From an uncultured Dehalococcoidia bacterium (lineage in GTDB: Bacteria; Chloroflexota; Dehalococcoidia; Lucifugimonadales; UBA3495), in assembly GCA_951812625.1 (NCBI GenBank), contig CATOSP010000003.1:681335-745334 (forward strand): DNA of 64,000 nucleotides, read 5' to 3'. Position 1 is the first letter of the stretch; the number at the start of each line of letters is the position of its first letter. Of the stretch, positions 34,220 to 43,811 are shown one piece after another. A program made the translations under genes and the position numbers. The notes below the pieces were generated by a model that saw nothing but the letters and a program-made list of their open reading frames with translations, ran no database searches and had not been told where the DNA came from.

Positions 34220-36577
34220 TTACGGGTCATTTTCGCCCGGTGTCACCGTCTGAATGATGCGCTCACCCGGAAGGATGCCTATTTCAACGGCGCGGACAAT
34301 TCCTTCGAACTTGGAGACCTTGATACTCTCGCCGGTCCGGGTGACTCTGACCCTCGTTCCAGCCCATGCCAGAGACCCGGTGCCCTCTACCTGGCGGGGG
34401 GAGAGTATGTCCATAACATTCTGGGACTCGGTGGCCGGCCTGTCTGTGGCCGTGTCCGGGCCGCTGCTGCGGCCATGCCCCATAGGCACCGAGAGTACCC
34501 TTGGGGGTACGGCCGGGGTCAGGTATACCGGCACCTGTATCGACCCTTCGGGGGACTCAAGCCGCACGATGTCCCCTTCTACGACGCTCAGGGCAGCAGC
34601 GTCATTATCGTTCATCTCCACCCATGACTGCCAGGTGATTGAGGTGAGGGGGTCAGGCGTGGCCTGGAGCCATGGCAGGTGTGCGTTGCGGCCTTCCAGC
34701 AGGGTGTTATGGGCGAATGGAACCAGGAAGTAGCCACCGTCGCCAGAAAAATCGGGCGGCGACGCCTTGCTGACAATGCTCTGCAACAGCCCCGCCGGGG
34801 GCGAGATGTCTGTGGGCCCGGTGGCGCTCTCGTCCCACCAGCCGCCCTGGGCCAACAGCCTGTTCCAGAACTCGCTGGCCGAACCTGCGGATATGGAACC
34901 CCTCCCCAGTTCGTAGAGCTGTTCGCTGCTCTCCTTGAGCATGTCCTCGAACCGGTTCCAGGGGAGTTTGTCCTGCACTCCCAGGTCGGAGGCTATGGAG
35001 AGAAGAATGTCCGGGAAGCTGCGCGGGTCCAGTTCGCTCAACGGGTTGATCACTGGCTGCTGGAACCCCACAGTCTGGAAGCCGGGGCCCGGTTCGGGTA
35101 TGTCGCTGCCCCAGTCTTCCAGGGACGCCCTATCGGGCAACACCAGATCCGCAGTGATCGTTGTGTCGTCAAAAAATGGGGAGAAGCTGACGATGTAAGC
35201 GCTGGTGCGCATCATGGCGTCACCGAAGTTCAGGGAACCCGGCAGGCCGTGGACCGGGTCGACTCCGTTTACCAGCACCAGGCCAGTGTTACCGCCGCGA
35301 ATGTCCTCTGCTGCCTTTGACCAGTCGGCCAGCGTCGCTTCCTCGGCTGACGCGGGGATGCCTTCAAGAGGGCTGCCGGGGTTGAACCTGACCCCGCCCG
35401 GCGCTCCAACGCTGCCTACCAGGTAGTTGAGCGCGTAGATGGCTTCGAGATTGAACAGTCCGTTGTTGTGCGCTCCCGCAGAGCCGCCGCCGATTGCCAG
35501 GCCGGGCTTGGCCTCCGCGAAGGCATGGGCCAATCCTTCAATTAGATGCGCTGCGTCTTCGCCCATGACTCCCCCGGAAGGAAGTATGGCCGACATCGTG
35601 TCAGGGCTGAACCGGGCCAATGCTTCTGCGCCCCGGCCTCCGGTCAGTGCGTCAACATCCACGCCGGGGGCTTGCATATTGTCCCGCAGGATAACGTATG
35701 CCATGCTCATGGCCAGGTAGCCTTCCCAGCCGGGCCGGACCGGAATCCACCTGTCGGCGTTGGCCGCTGTCATCGAGAACCTGGAATCAACGTGGTAATG
35801 GCTCCCCCGTTTCTTGCCCCCGAACCCCAGATCTGGAGCTTCACCCCGGAACTCACCGTATCCCACATTGTACCGGGTGGGCGAACCCCACGTGGAGAGG
35901 AAATCCGCGCCGAAAGACACCAGCACTTCGGTATTTGCGATATCGAAGTCGGGCAACAAAACCCCGGACAAAACCCCAGATCCGGTAGCTTGGCTTACAC
36001 CCTGTCCGAACACATTCCTGAGCGCTGCCCGGTACGTCACATTGTCCACCGCCTCGAAGGCCAGATGGTTGCCCTGGATCGCCTCTGCGAAGGCGGGAAC
36101 CAGCATCCCCATGTGGCCCCGCATCGGCCCGGTGAAAATCTGCGCCCGTCCGGCGGAAGCCTGGATCCGGGAACGAAGTATGTCAAGCGCTTCGTTCCAC
36201 TCGATAGGCTGGTACTGGCCCGACCCGCGCGGCCCGCTCCGCAGCATGGGGCCGGTGATGCGCTCGGGATGGTAGGCGGCTTGTAATGCGCCCTCGCACC
36301 GGGCGCTCTGCTTTCCATGGTTGGTGGGGTAGAGGGGGTTCCCCTGGACCTTCTTGGCCCGGCCCTCCATCACGCGGACGATAATGCCCTCGCAGGAAGG
36401 GCAGGTACGGCACAGGCTCGTATACCAGTTGTCCTTGCCCCTGACCAGGTCTTCGGGCAACGCCGCCGGGCTCTGGAGGTCAAACTCCCCCTCGCGTATG
36501 CCGAATCCCTCACAGGCCACCGCTCCAACTGCTGAGAGGCCTGCCCAGGCTAGAAAGTTGCGCCGTGTCAGTTTCAT
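34220..36577 (-). CDS. actB: Alternative complex III molybdopterin-oxidoreductase-like subunit ActB
   Basis: A 785-residue protein with a twin-arginine-type signal (TRRNFLAWAG) and a possible lipobox at Cys22. Cys56, 59, 62 and 94 sit where the catalytic family holds its N-terminal [4Fe-4S] cluster. The rest follows the DMSO-reductase superfamily fold (ARCEGALQAAYHPERITGP, DFDIANTEVLVSFGADFL). ActB subunits keep this fold without a molybdenum cofactor. I prefer ATG 36577, which gives the Tat signal at the start; a GTG at 36592 lies inside the tandem repeat array. Confidence 0.88.
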   Translation of the reverse strand: MKLTRRNFLAWAGLSAVGAVACEGFGIREGEFDLQSPAALPEDLVRGKDNWYTSLCRTCPSCEGIIVRVMEGRAKKVQGNPLYPTNHGKQSARCEGALQAAYHPERITGPMLRSGPRGSGQYQPIEWNEALDILRSRIQASAGRAQIFTGPMRGHMGMLVPAFAEAIQGNHLAFEAVDNVTYRAALRNVFGQGVSQATGSGVLSGVLLPDFDIANTEVLVSFGADFLSTWGSPTRYNVGYGEFRGEAPDLGFGGKKRGSHYHVDSRFSMTAANADRWIPVRPGWEGYLAMSMAYVILRDNMQAPGVDVDALTGGRGAEALARFSPDTMSAILPSGGVMGEDAAHLIEGLAHAFAEAKPGLAIGGGSAGAHNNGLFNLEAIYALNYLVGSVGAPGGVRFNPGSPLEGIPASAEEATLADWSKAAEDIRGGNTGLVLVNGVDPVHGLPGSLNFGDAMMRTSAYIVSFSPFFDDTTITADLVLPDRASLEDWGSDIPEPGPGFQTVGFQQPVINPLSELDPRSFPDILLSIASDLGVQDKLPWNRFEDMLKESSEQLYELGRGSISAGSASEFWNRLLAQGGWWDESATGPTDISPPAGLLQSIVSKASPPDFSGDGGYFLVPFAHNTLLEGRNAHLPWLQATPDPLTSITWQSWVEMNDNDAAALSVVEGDIVRLESPEGSIQVPVYLTPAVPPRVLSVPMGHGRSSGPDTATDRPATESQNVMDILSPRQVEGTGSLAWAGTRVRVTRTGESIKVSKFEGIVRAVEIGILPGERIIQTVTPGENDP

Positions 36578-36578
36578 C

Positions 36579-36860
36579 GTTTGCAATGACACTCCGGCTT
36601 CTTTAGAAACCGCTTCACTGGCTGAGGCTCCGCGTTTGCAATGACACTACGGCTTCTTTAGCCACCGCTTCACTGGCTGAGGCTCCGCGTTTGCAATGAC
36701 GCTCCGGCTTCTTTAGAAACCGCTTCACTGGCTGAGGCTCCGCGTTTGCAATGACACTCCGGCTTCTTTAGAACCCCTGCACTGGCTGAGGATCCGTGTT
36801 TGCCGGACCCCCGTCCTCTTTAGAAACCGCTTCACTGGCTGAGGATCCACGTTTGCAATC
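36579..36860. repeat. Five-copy ~55-bp tandem repeat array inside the complex III operon
   Basis: Units begin with GTTTGCAATGAC or a variant at 36579, 36634, 36689, 36744, 36798 and a partial at 36851, giving periods of 55, 55, 55, 54 and 53 bp. The first three units are nearly identical; the last ones diverge. Each contains CGGCTTC-TTTA-GAAACCG or a derivative, a 7-bp imperfect hairpin whose pairing is broken in units 2, 4 and 5. There are no unique spacers. The array fills the gap between actA and actB and stops two bases before the actB ATG. Confidence 0.9.
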
Positions 36861-36864
36861 CAAA

Positions 36865-37476
36865 TCACTTGTGGCAGACTGTGCAATCGGTGGGCACACT
36901 GTTTTCCCGGTGGCAGTCGAGGCAGGTGCCCATCTTCAACGACTGGCCCTTCATCGGCTGAACCTCGGTCATGCTGGCCACGTCGCCGTGGCACTTGGAG
37001 CACACCTGCGCCACTTCGAGCTGGCGATCCGGCGTGTCGCCCTGGGTGAAGAAACGGACGTGCGCTTCGTGGATGAACCTGACGTGGTCCGGGAGTCTGT
37101 GCACCCGTTCCCAGTTAATCGGTTGGATCCCGTCCGGATTATCGCGGAACTTGGCTATCTCGGCCTTGGCGGTGGCAGTCCTGCCTGCGACCTGTTCGTG
37201 GCAGAAGAGGCACTGCTCCACGGCTGGGACGGTGGCCTCGGCCCCGCGGGTTACGTTGCGGTGGCAGAATTCGCACTGGATGCCCATGCCGCCCTCTTCA
37301 GGGGCGCCGGCGTGAATCGTATGTGGGAATGCCACCGGCTGGGGCGGTGCATTGCCCAGTCCAAAGGGCGGGTTGGAGAACCAGGATATGAACAGGACCA
37401 CCAGCACAAACCCCACGACGGCGAGACCCAGCAGGCCGACCAGCCCGAGGGTCACCATTTTGGCGCTTAATCGCAT
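36865..37476 (-). CDS. actA: Pentaheme cytochrome c, alternative complex III subunit ActA
   Basis: A 203-residue protein with an N-terminal membrane anchor (about 8-32) and five CxxCH heme sites at 68-72, 89-93, 159-163, 185-189 and 198-202. Additional His residues (HTIHAG, HEAHVRFF) are candidate distal ligands. ActA in characterised complexes is also pentaheme and relays electrons from the Fe-S subunit to the monoheme ActE. It is the second gene of the operon. Confidence 0.9.
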   Translation of the reverse strand: MRLSAKMVTLGLVGLLGLAVVGFVLVVLFISWFSNPPFGLGNAPPQPVAFPHTIHAGAPEEGGMGIQCEFCHRNVTRGAEATVPAVEQCLFCHEQVAGRTATAKAEIAKFRDNPDGIQPINWERVHRLPDHVRFIHEAHVRFFTQGDTPDRQLEVAQVCSKCHGDVASMTEVQPMKGQSLKMGTCLDCHRENSVPTDCTVCHK

Positions 37477-37562
37477 ATGCGTCCAAGCCGTGTGTTGTGA
37501 TAGTGGATGTGAGACAGCATCTTAAGGGTCAAGCAACTCTGTTGGGCTAAAGGTTCGCTACT

Positions 37563-37859
37563 TTAGTAAAGGAACCGGTCATAAACGTGCTGGACGTTCA
37601 GGGCATTGGTGATGACCAACACCATTAGAATGACCGCTGCTACCAGGACGACCAGCGCAAACACCGTCAACGGGATTTGCAATCGTTGGGCGCTGGGTGG
37701 CAGGTGCCCGGTGATCACGAGGGATGGGATGATTGCGTATGCGGTGAGCATCGTCAGCGCAAATGTGACGAGCACCGGGAGGTATATCCAAAACCACCGC
37801 AGGAACAGGTGGATGTTGTACCAACTGTTGGCGTCGAGTGCTTTGGGATCGTCAAACAT
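37563..37859 (-). CDS. Small two-helix membrane protein, possible ActG-like subunit
   Basis: A 98-residue protein with two long membrane helices (about 22-50 and 65-90) joined by a short loop with Pro residues (ITGHLPPSAQ). It is the first gene after the operon promoter and precedes actA by 86 bp. ActG of some complexes is a small membrane subunit, so an equivalent role is plausible, but similarity cannot be judged by eye. Confidence 0.65.
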   Translation of the reverse strand: MFDDPKALDANSWYNIHLFLRWFWIYLPVLVTFALTMLTAYAIIPSLVITGHLPPSAQRLQIPLTVFALVVLVAAVILMVLVITNALNVQHVYDRFLY

Positions 37860-37917
37860 AAAGTGGCGGTCCTGTCTCCCCCAAGCGTCCTAACCAGGGC
37901 CGGTCAAAACGGAGTGA

Positions 37918-37946
37918 AAAATATCACAACGCCTTTGGAGTGTCAA
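37918..37946 (-). promoter_or_regulatory. Sigma-70-type promoter of the alternative complex III operon
   Basis: On the minus strand a perfect TTGACA (37941-37946) is followed by exactly 17 bp and TATTTT (37918-37923). It lies about 58 bp before the first gene of the operon. No other promoter of this quality is seen within the operon. Confidence 0.65.
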
Positions 37947-38046
37947 TAGAAATGCCCGCAGGAATCGATCCCATCGCAGTCGACGCCTTTCATAAACCGG
38001 GTGTGCTCCAAGCCCACCGGCGGTGCTCTGTCATGGGCATTGCCTG

Positions 38047-39357
38047 TCAGGTCGCCAGGACTGGAGACTTGCGGTCGCGGACCATCCAGGTCATCGCCGC
38101 GGCAATGACCGCCAGTACCAGCATCACCGTGAAGGCCGACTGATAGCTGTTTGTCAGGTCGAATATCACTGCGCCGCCCAGCGCTCCCAGACCGCCGGTG
38201 ATCTGGTGGACCATCGAAATTATGCCGCTCACCGTGCCCAGCCGGGCCGGGCCGAATGTGTTGCCCGCGAACACCACCGTTAATGGGGCGGTCATCAAGA
38301 AGGTGAACCCGTAAAGCAGTGCAAACGCCGCTATTGCGGGCGTGGCATGGGACAAAAGCACCAGCACGAAGATTCCGATCCTCATCAGGAAGCAGACCAT
38401 TGTCGGGCAGGCCGGGCCGAAGGCGTCGGAAAGCAGCCCGGACGCTAGCACTCCGATGAGTCCCATCAGCCCCATCAACGCCAGGAGGTTCCCGGCCAGC
38501 ACCCTGTCGATTCCCGTGTCGGTGGCGAATGCCACCACGTGGGTTGCCACGAAGAAGTCCTGGAAGCCGCAGATGGCATAGACTCCCCCCAGCAACCAAA
38601 GCTGCCCGGAGTTCAACAACCCTCGTTGCCATTCGGCAGGGTCGTCGGCCGGTTTGGCGGAAGCCGCACGGCTGCCCGTGGGAGAATCGGAGGGAGGAGC
38701 TCGCCTGACCGCAAACAATGCCAATGGAACAACCACCAGTAGGTTGACCACGCCCAGGGCGGCGTATCCTGCCCGCCAGCCGGAGCGCGCCAGGCTCCCG
38801 GCAAGCGCTGCGATAATGACCAGTTGCCCCACGGCATTGCCCCCGACTGCCGTGCTGTTGGCGATGCCCCGGCGTCCCGGAAACCAGCGGCTTATCATCA
38901 CCCCGACGGTGGGGTTCGAGATGCCGGCGTTACCGAGGGCAAAGACCAGGCCGTATACCGCGAATAGTTGCCAAGGCGCGGAGATGACCGACATCAGTCC
39001 GATTCCAATGGAAGCAAAGAGGGCCCCGATCCCCATAGTCCAGCGGAGATCGTAGCGGTCCACCAGCCGTCCCACGAATGGTAGGGCGAAAGCGGAGACC
39101 AGCATAAAGCAGGTGATGGCCAGAGAGAGCGTGGTGCGCGTCCATCCCAGGTCGTCGCTCATGGGCTCGAGCATCAACCCCAGGGCGTACCGGGCCCCCC
39201 CGCCAAAGAACAGGACAACGAATCCGGTGGCCAGGATAACCCAGCTATAGTCGGGCCGCCGCAACGGTGTCACCGGATGTTGTGACGGGACGTGGGAACT
39301 GGTGATCGCCCAAGGGATTGTATTTTCAGACAGTCTTCCATATCTGCCTTGCCTCAA
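38047..39357 (-). CDS. MFS transporter (monocarboxylate/oxalate-type)
   Basis: A protein of up to 436 residues with twelve hydrophobic segments in two six-helix halves. Features include the loop GRLVDRYDLRWTMGIGAL between helices 2 and 3 and GISNPTVGVMISRWFPGRRGIANS, both typical of the OFA/MCT branch of the major facilitator superfamily. The substrate is likely a small organic acid. The start is uncertain: TTG 39357 or GTG 39273, which begins just before the first helix, are both possible. It is divergent from the aminotransferase gene. Confidence 0.82.
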   Translation of the reverse strand: MRQGRYGRLSENTIPWAITSSHVPSQHPVTPLRRPDYSWVILATGFVVLFFGGGARYALGLMLEPMSDDLGWTRTTLSLAITCFMLVSAFALPFVGRLVDRYDLRWTMGIGALFASIGIGLMSVISAPWQLFAVYGLVFALGNAGISNPTVGVMISRWFPGRRGIANSTAVGGNAVGQLVIIAALAGSLARSGWRAGYAALGVVNLLVVVPLALFAVRRAPPSDSPTGSRAASAKPADDPAEWQRGLLNSGQLWLLGGVYAICGFQDFFVATHVVAFATDTGIDRVLAGNLLALMGLMGLIGVLASGLLSDAFGPACPTMVCFLMRIGIFVLVLLSHATPAIAAFALLYGFTFLMTAPLTVVFAGNTFGPARLGTVSGIISMVHQITGGLGALGGAVIFDLTNSYQSAFTVMLVLAVIAAAMTWMVRDRKSPVLAT

Positions 39358-39514
39358 GAGTTGGCCTATTGTTCCGCACTCGGATACTCCGGCGCAAGCC
39401 GAGACAGTTTACGCAGGCGACGCATACTGGCACAGTCTGTGTCATTGATGTACATTAGCGGCGGATTCCCCTCACTAACCACCACACGAACCACCACACG
39501 GAGAGGAGGACATC

Positions 39515-40858
39515 ATGCCTGAATCGATCAGAGAGGAGTACATCAGGAAGAACCCCCGGTCGGCGGAGCTTTACCCCAGGTTCAGGGAGGTGTTTCCCTC
39601 GGGTGGCGCAGGGCATGACGGCTACGTTGCAGAGCCTTTCCCCATCGCCATTGCCAGAGGCCAGGGATCTCGGAAGTGGGACGTCGACGGCAACGAGTAC
39701 GTTGACTACGGACTCGGGTCAGCCTCCCTGCTGCTGGGACATTCCCATCCTGCCGTGACCGAAGCGCTGCAACGCGCGCTGCCCAACGGCTCCCACTACG
39801 GCGCGCCGGTGGAGGCGATGCTGGAGTGGGGCGAGAAAGTCCACAACCTGATCCCCTGCGCCGACAAGGTCCGGTTCGTCGGCTCCGGCGCAGAGTCTAC
39901 GATGCTGGCCATGCGGGTGGCGCGGGCTTTTACGGGCAAGGAGAAGATCATCCGCTGGGAGTCCCATTATCACGGCTGGCACGATTACGTAATGCCGGGC
40001 AACCTGGCTCCCTTCGACGTACCCGCATCTACCGGCATCCCCCAGGGCGCGGTTGACTCGGTCATAGTGCTGCCGCCGGACCTGGACGCCCTGGAGCAGA
40101 CGCTTGCCAACAACAACGACATAGCCGGCGTCATTACCGAAGGGTCTGGCGCTTCCTATGGTACCGTGCCCCTCGCCCCCGGCTTCCTGGACGGCGTCCG
40201 CAGGCTCACGCGCCAGTACGGTGTTGTGATGATACTGGACGAGGTCATCACCGGGTTCCGGTGGAGCCCGGGCGGGTTGCAGCAGCGGTTGGGCATCGAC
40301 CCTGACCTCTGCACCCTGGCCAAGATTCTGACCGGCGGCCTGCCCGGTGGAGCGGTGGCCGGACGCGCCGACATCATGCAGGTGATGGAGCAGACCGGCG
40401 ACAGCGACCACGACCGATTCCAGCGGGTTCTCCACGGCGGCACCTTCAACGCCAACCCCTACTGCGCCGCCACAGGCAACGCGGCCCTGGAGGTAGTTGC
40501 TACCGGCGAAATGCAGAACACCGCCGACCGGATGGCGGAAAGGCTCCGCGCCGGGCTGCGGGAGATCATGTCCCGGTACGAGGTGGCAGCCACGGTGTAC
40601 GGAGAGGCTTCGACCTTCCACGTCTACTTCGGCGGCACGACCATCGAGGGCCTGGACGCCAACACCCTGAAGAGCGCGCCCCCAGCGATCCAGAGCGCCT
40701 TCCGTCAGGCCCTCCAGGTACGGGGAGTCGACCTGATGTCCCGCACCAGCGGAGTCCTCTCCGGCGTCCACACCGAGGCAGACATCGACCAGAGCCTCGA
40801 GGCCGCAGATGGAGCCATCAGGGCCATGATTGACGAGGGACTGCTGCGGCACGGCTAG
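39515..40858 (+). CDS. Class III aminotransferase (glutamate-1-semialdehyde mutase-like)
   Basis: A 447-residue PLP enzyme of the HemL-like branch. Landmarks are GSGAESTMLAMRVARAFTGKEKI, the cofactor Asp in MILDEVITGFRW and Lys270 in LAKILTGGLPGGAVAG that should hold PLP. The N-terminal RKNPRSAELYPRFREVFPSGG is typical of HemL-like proteins outside tetrapyrrole synthesis. No heme biosynthesis genes are nearby, so the substrate is probably another amino acid or amine. GGAGAGGAGG precedes the ATG. It is followed by tldD after 70 bp. Confidence 0.87.
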   Translation: MPESIREEYIRKNPRSAELYPRFREVFPSGGAGHDGYVAEPFPIAIARGQGSRKWDVDGNEYVDYGLGSASLLLGHSHPAVTEALQRALPNGSHYGAPVEAMLEWGEKVHNLIPCADKVRFVGSGAESTMLAMRVARAFTGKEKIIRWESHYHGWHDYVMPGNLAPFDVPASTGIPQGAVDSVIVLPPDLDALEQTLANNNDIAGVITEGSGASYGTVPLAPGFLDGVRRLTRQYGVVMILDEVITGFRWSPGGLQQRLGIDPDLCTLAKILTGGLPGGAVAGRADIMQVMEQTGDSDHDRFQRVLHGGTFNANPYCAATGNAALEVVATGEMQNTADRMAERLRAGLREIMSRYEVAATVYGEASTFHVYFGGTTIEGLDANTLKSAPPAIQSAFRQALQVRGVDLMSRTSGVLSGVHTEADIDQSLEAADGAIRAMIDEGLLRHG

Positions 40859-40928
40859 TCGCCCGTTTCCGGTAGCCAGTGGTCAGTTCCGGCTATCGGC
40901 TACCGGACCACGGATTCATGGGAATTGT

Positions 40929-42374
40929 ATGGATGAGTTCCTGGCCCGCGCGCTGGATCTTGCCCAGGTGGAAGGGGCGGGTTACGCGGACATTCGCGTA
41001 GTCCGCACCAGCCAGGAGCGTTACGGCGTCCGCAACGGCGTGGTGGACACGGTCAGCTTCGATGAGTCCTTCGGGTTCGGTGTGCGTGTATTGGTGGACG
41101 GTTACTGGGGATTCGCCTCCAGCCACGACCTGACGCATTCCGAAGTTGACCGGGTCACTAACCTGGCAGTGCAAATAGGCAGGGCGTCGGCGCGGCTGGG
41201 TGGCGACCGGGTCAACCTTGGCCCGCCCGTCGCCAGCCGCGGGACCTACACGACGCCAATAGATGTGGACCCTTTCACCGTGGCCCCCGAGGAGAAGCTG
41301 TCCCTCCTGATGGAGGCCGACGGACTGATGGGAGGCGTAAAGGGCGTTCGTTCTCGCCAGGGCAACCTCATCTTTATTCGCGAGGAAAAGACCTTCGCCA
41401 ATACTGAAGGCGCGCTGACCGAACAGACCATCTACGAGGCTGGAGGCGGTGTACAGGTGACGGCCGCGGGGCATGGAGAGGTGCAGCGCCGCTCCTATCC
41501 CCAGTCGCCGGGACGCCAGCAGGGCTGCGCGGGTTGGGAGTACGTGATGGCGATGGCGCTGCCCAGCCATGCCGAGCGGGTAGCAAGCGAGGCTGTGGCC
41601 CTGTTGACCGCCGACCAGTGCCCCAGCGACAAGGTGACGACAGTGATTATCGGCGGGGCGCAACTAGCCTTGCAGGTCCATGAGTCCTGCGGCCACGCCG
41701 TCGAGCTTGACCGGGTACTGGGCGCTGAGGCCGCATTCGCCGGGACATCCTTCCTGACGCCGGAGAAGCTAGGAGGATTCCGGTACGCCTCCGAGCACGT
41801 CAACATCACGGCGGACAGCATCCGGCTTCCGGGTCTTGGGGCCTTCGGCTGGGACGACGAGGGAGTACCTGCCCAATCTACTCCTATCGTCCGTAGCGGC
41901 GAGTTTACCGGTTACCTGATGTCCCGGGAGACGGCCAGCAAGTTGGGCATGACCTCCAACGGCTGTATGCGGGCCGCGTCCTGGAACCGCATCCCCCTGG
42001 TACGCATGACCAACGTCAGCCTGGAGCCGGGGGACTGGACCCTCGATGACCTGATTGCCGATACGGATGACGGCATATACATGGAGATGAACCGCTCCTG
42101 GTCCATCGACGACCGTCGATACAACTTCCAGTTCGGCACGGAGATGGGCCGGGAGATAAAGAAGGGCAATCTGGGCCGAATGCTGCGCAACTGCACCTAT
42201 ACCGGGATCACTCCGGAGTTCTGGAACTCCTGCGACGCCGTGTGCGATGCGGACCACTGGGACATCTGGGGCGTACCCCACTGCGGCAAGGGACAGCCGG
42301 GACAGCTCGGCCACACCGGCCACGGCGCGGCCCCCGCCCGGTTCCGGAACGTTAGGGTCGGGGTCCTGCGATGA
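40929..42374 (+). CDS. tldD: TldD-type metalloprotease subunit
   Basis: A 481-residue protein. The zinc motif HESCGH occupies residues 251-256, matching the HExxxH of TldD. The N-terminal RERYGVRNGVVDTVS-like strand region and GFGVRVLVDGYWGFAS are family hallmarks. TldD forms a heterodimer with TldE that degrades or trims unfolded peptides, for example microcin precursors and CcdA. The start is ATG 40929; a frame from 40830 would add an unrelated tail overlapping the previous gene. It overlaps tldE by 4 bp. Confidence 0.9.
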   Translation: MDEFLARALDLAQVEGAGYADIRVVRTSQERYGVRNGVVDTVSFDESFGFGVRVLVDGYWGFASSHDLTHSEVDRVTNLAVQIGRASARLGGDRVNLGPPVASRGTYTTPIDVDPFTVAPEEKLSLLMEADGLMGGVKGVRSRQGNLIFIREEKTFANTEGALTEQTIYEAGGGVQVTAAGHGEVQRRSYPQSPGRQQGCAGWEYVMAMALPSHAERVASEAVALLTADQCPSDKVTTVIIGGAQLALQVHESCGHAVELDRVLGAEAAFAGTSFLTPEKLGGFRYASEHVNITADSIRLPGLGAFGWDDEGVPAQSTPIVRSGEFTGYLMSRETASKLGMTSNGCMRAASWNRIPLVRMTNVSLEPGDWTLDDLIADTDDGIYMEMNRSWSIDDRRYNFQFGTEMGREIKKGNLGRMLRNCTYTGITPEFWNSCDAVCDADHWDIWGVPHCGKGQPGQLGHTGHGAAPARFRNVRVGVLR

Positions 42375-43714
42375 TTGGCAGGGAAGCGTGCGAGGCTGTC
42401 CTGCAATGTGCACTGGAGATCGGGGATAGTAGGGACGGCGGGTGGGACACCGAGGCATATCTGGTGGTACAGAACCTGGGCCTCACCCGTTTCGCGGCCA
42501 ACATGATTCATCAGAACGTGTCCCACGGCAACGCTCAACTCCACATCCGGGCAGTTGAGGGACACAGGCAGGGCCGATCCACCACCAACGATCTCAGCGA
42601 ATCCGGCGTTGCCAAGGCTGTCCAGAGCGCCCGGCACAACGCCCTGCTGATGCCGGAAGACCCGCACTTCCACGGTCTGGCTTCCCCCGATGCCCCATCT
42701 CAGGTGCCTACGTTTGATGTGGCCACAGCGGAGTTCAGCCCTGCGTCCCGGGCTAATGCTGTTGCCTTGGCCTGCGGCAAGGCGGCATCCTTGGGACTGG
42801 AGTCATCCGGCTTCTGCCGCTCCGGTGTGCAGGAAACGGCGGTGATGAGCACCAATGGGGCGAGGGCCTACCATGCTTCCACCTTCGCCGGGTTCCTGAT
42901 TACGGTGATGAGCGGCAACTCCGCCGGATGGTCCAAGGGCGGGTCCTGGAGGGTGTCGGAAGTGGACGCTGGGGCCTTGGCCGACGAAGCCATTGCCAAG
43001 GCCGTGGACGGCCAGGACCCCCGAGCCATCGAGCCGGGGGAGTATACCGTCGTCCTGGACTCCTACGCAGTGGACGACCTGCTCAACGCCCTGAGCCGGT
43101 ATGGAATGGGCGCGCAGACGGTCCAGGAAGGTCGGAGTTGGATGAACGGCATCCTGGACACTCAGGCTATGAGTCCCCTGGTTTCCATCTGGGACGACGG
43201 GACAGACATGGCAGGCTGGCCCACACCCTTCGACGCTGAGGGTGTCCCCCGGCGCAAGACGCACATCGTCCAGGACGGTATGCTGAAGACCCCGGTCCAC
43301 AACTCCTACACCGCGGGCAAGGAAGGCGTGGCATCAACCGGCCACCAGTTTTCCTCCGGCGGCGGGCCACTGGCTGCCAACCTGTTCATGGCCGCAGGCA
43401 AGGACCCGTTGGAGCAGATGATTGCATCCACCCGACTGGGCCTGTACATCACCCGGTTCCACTACATCCGCCTCGTGCAAAACCGGGGCTGTGTGGTCAC
43501 TGGCATGACCAGGGACGGCACATTCCTCATCGAGGAAGGCCGCGTAAGCCACCCGGTAAAGGACTTGAGGTTCACACAGTCCTTCGTAGACGCTCTGGCC
43601 AACGTCGAAGCCGTGGGCAGCGAGCGGAAGCTTTGCCTGAACGAAGTTGGGTTTGCCACCTGTGTCCCGGCTCTCAAGATAACCGGGTTCAACTTCACTG
43701 GCGTAACTGTCTAG
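42371..43714 (+). CDS. tldE: TldE/PmbA-type metalloprotease partner
   Basis: A 447-residue TldD/PmbA-family protein without the HExxxH motif, as expected of the TldE subunit. Shared features are NAQLHIRAVEGHRQGRSTTND near the N-terminus and the C-terminal FMAAGKDPLEQMIASTRLGLYI and NRGCVVTGMTRDGTFLIEEG. TldE completes the substrate tunnel of the heterodimer. The ATGA overlap with tldD supports co-translation. No peptide precursor gene is visible nearby. Confidence 0.88.
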   Translation: MIGREACEAVLQCALEIGDSRDGGWDTEAYLVVQNLGLTRFAANMIHQNVSHGNAQLHIRAVEGHRQGRSTTNDLSESGVAKAVQSARHNALLMPEDPHFHGLASPDAPSQVPTFDVATAEFSPASRANAVALACGKAASLGLESSGFCRSGVQETAVMSTNGARAYHASTFAGFLITVMSGNSAGWSKGGSWRVSEVDAGALADEAIAKAVDGQDPRAIEPGEYTVVLDSYAVDDLLNALSRYGMGAQTVQEGRSWMNGILDTQAMSPLVSIWDDGTDMAGWPTPFDAEGVPRRKTHIVQDGMLKTPVHNSYTAGKEGVASTGHQFSSGGGPLAANLFMAAGKDPLEQMIASTRLGLYITRFHYIRLVQNRGCVVTGMTRDGTFLIEEGRVSHPVKDLRFTQSFVDALANVEAVGSERKLCLNEVGFATCVPALKITGFNFTGVTV

Positions 43715-43811
43715 GCCTGGCAGTGTTGACCGGCTTGGCCTAGTCGTCCCCTATATCCAGTGGGGCCGCCTTCTTCGAGTCGGGACCATTACGAGGGATA
43801 TGGGCCTCGAA

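Noticed and set aside
36579..36860. CRISPR array
   Set aside because: The period is constant and the whole unit is repeated; no unique spacers exist and no cas genes are present.
39719..40852. 377-codon minus-strand open frame
   Set aside because: It is antisense to the class III aminotransferase, whose catalytic residues and ribosome binding site are clear.
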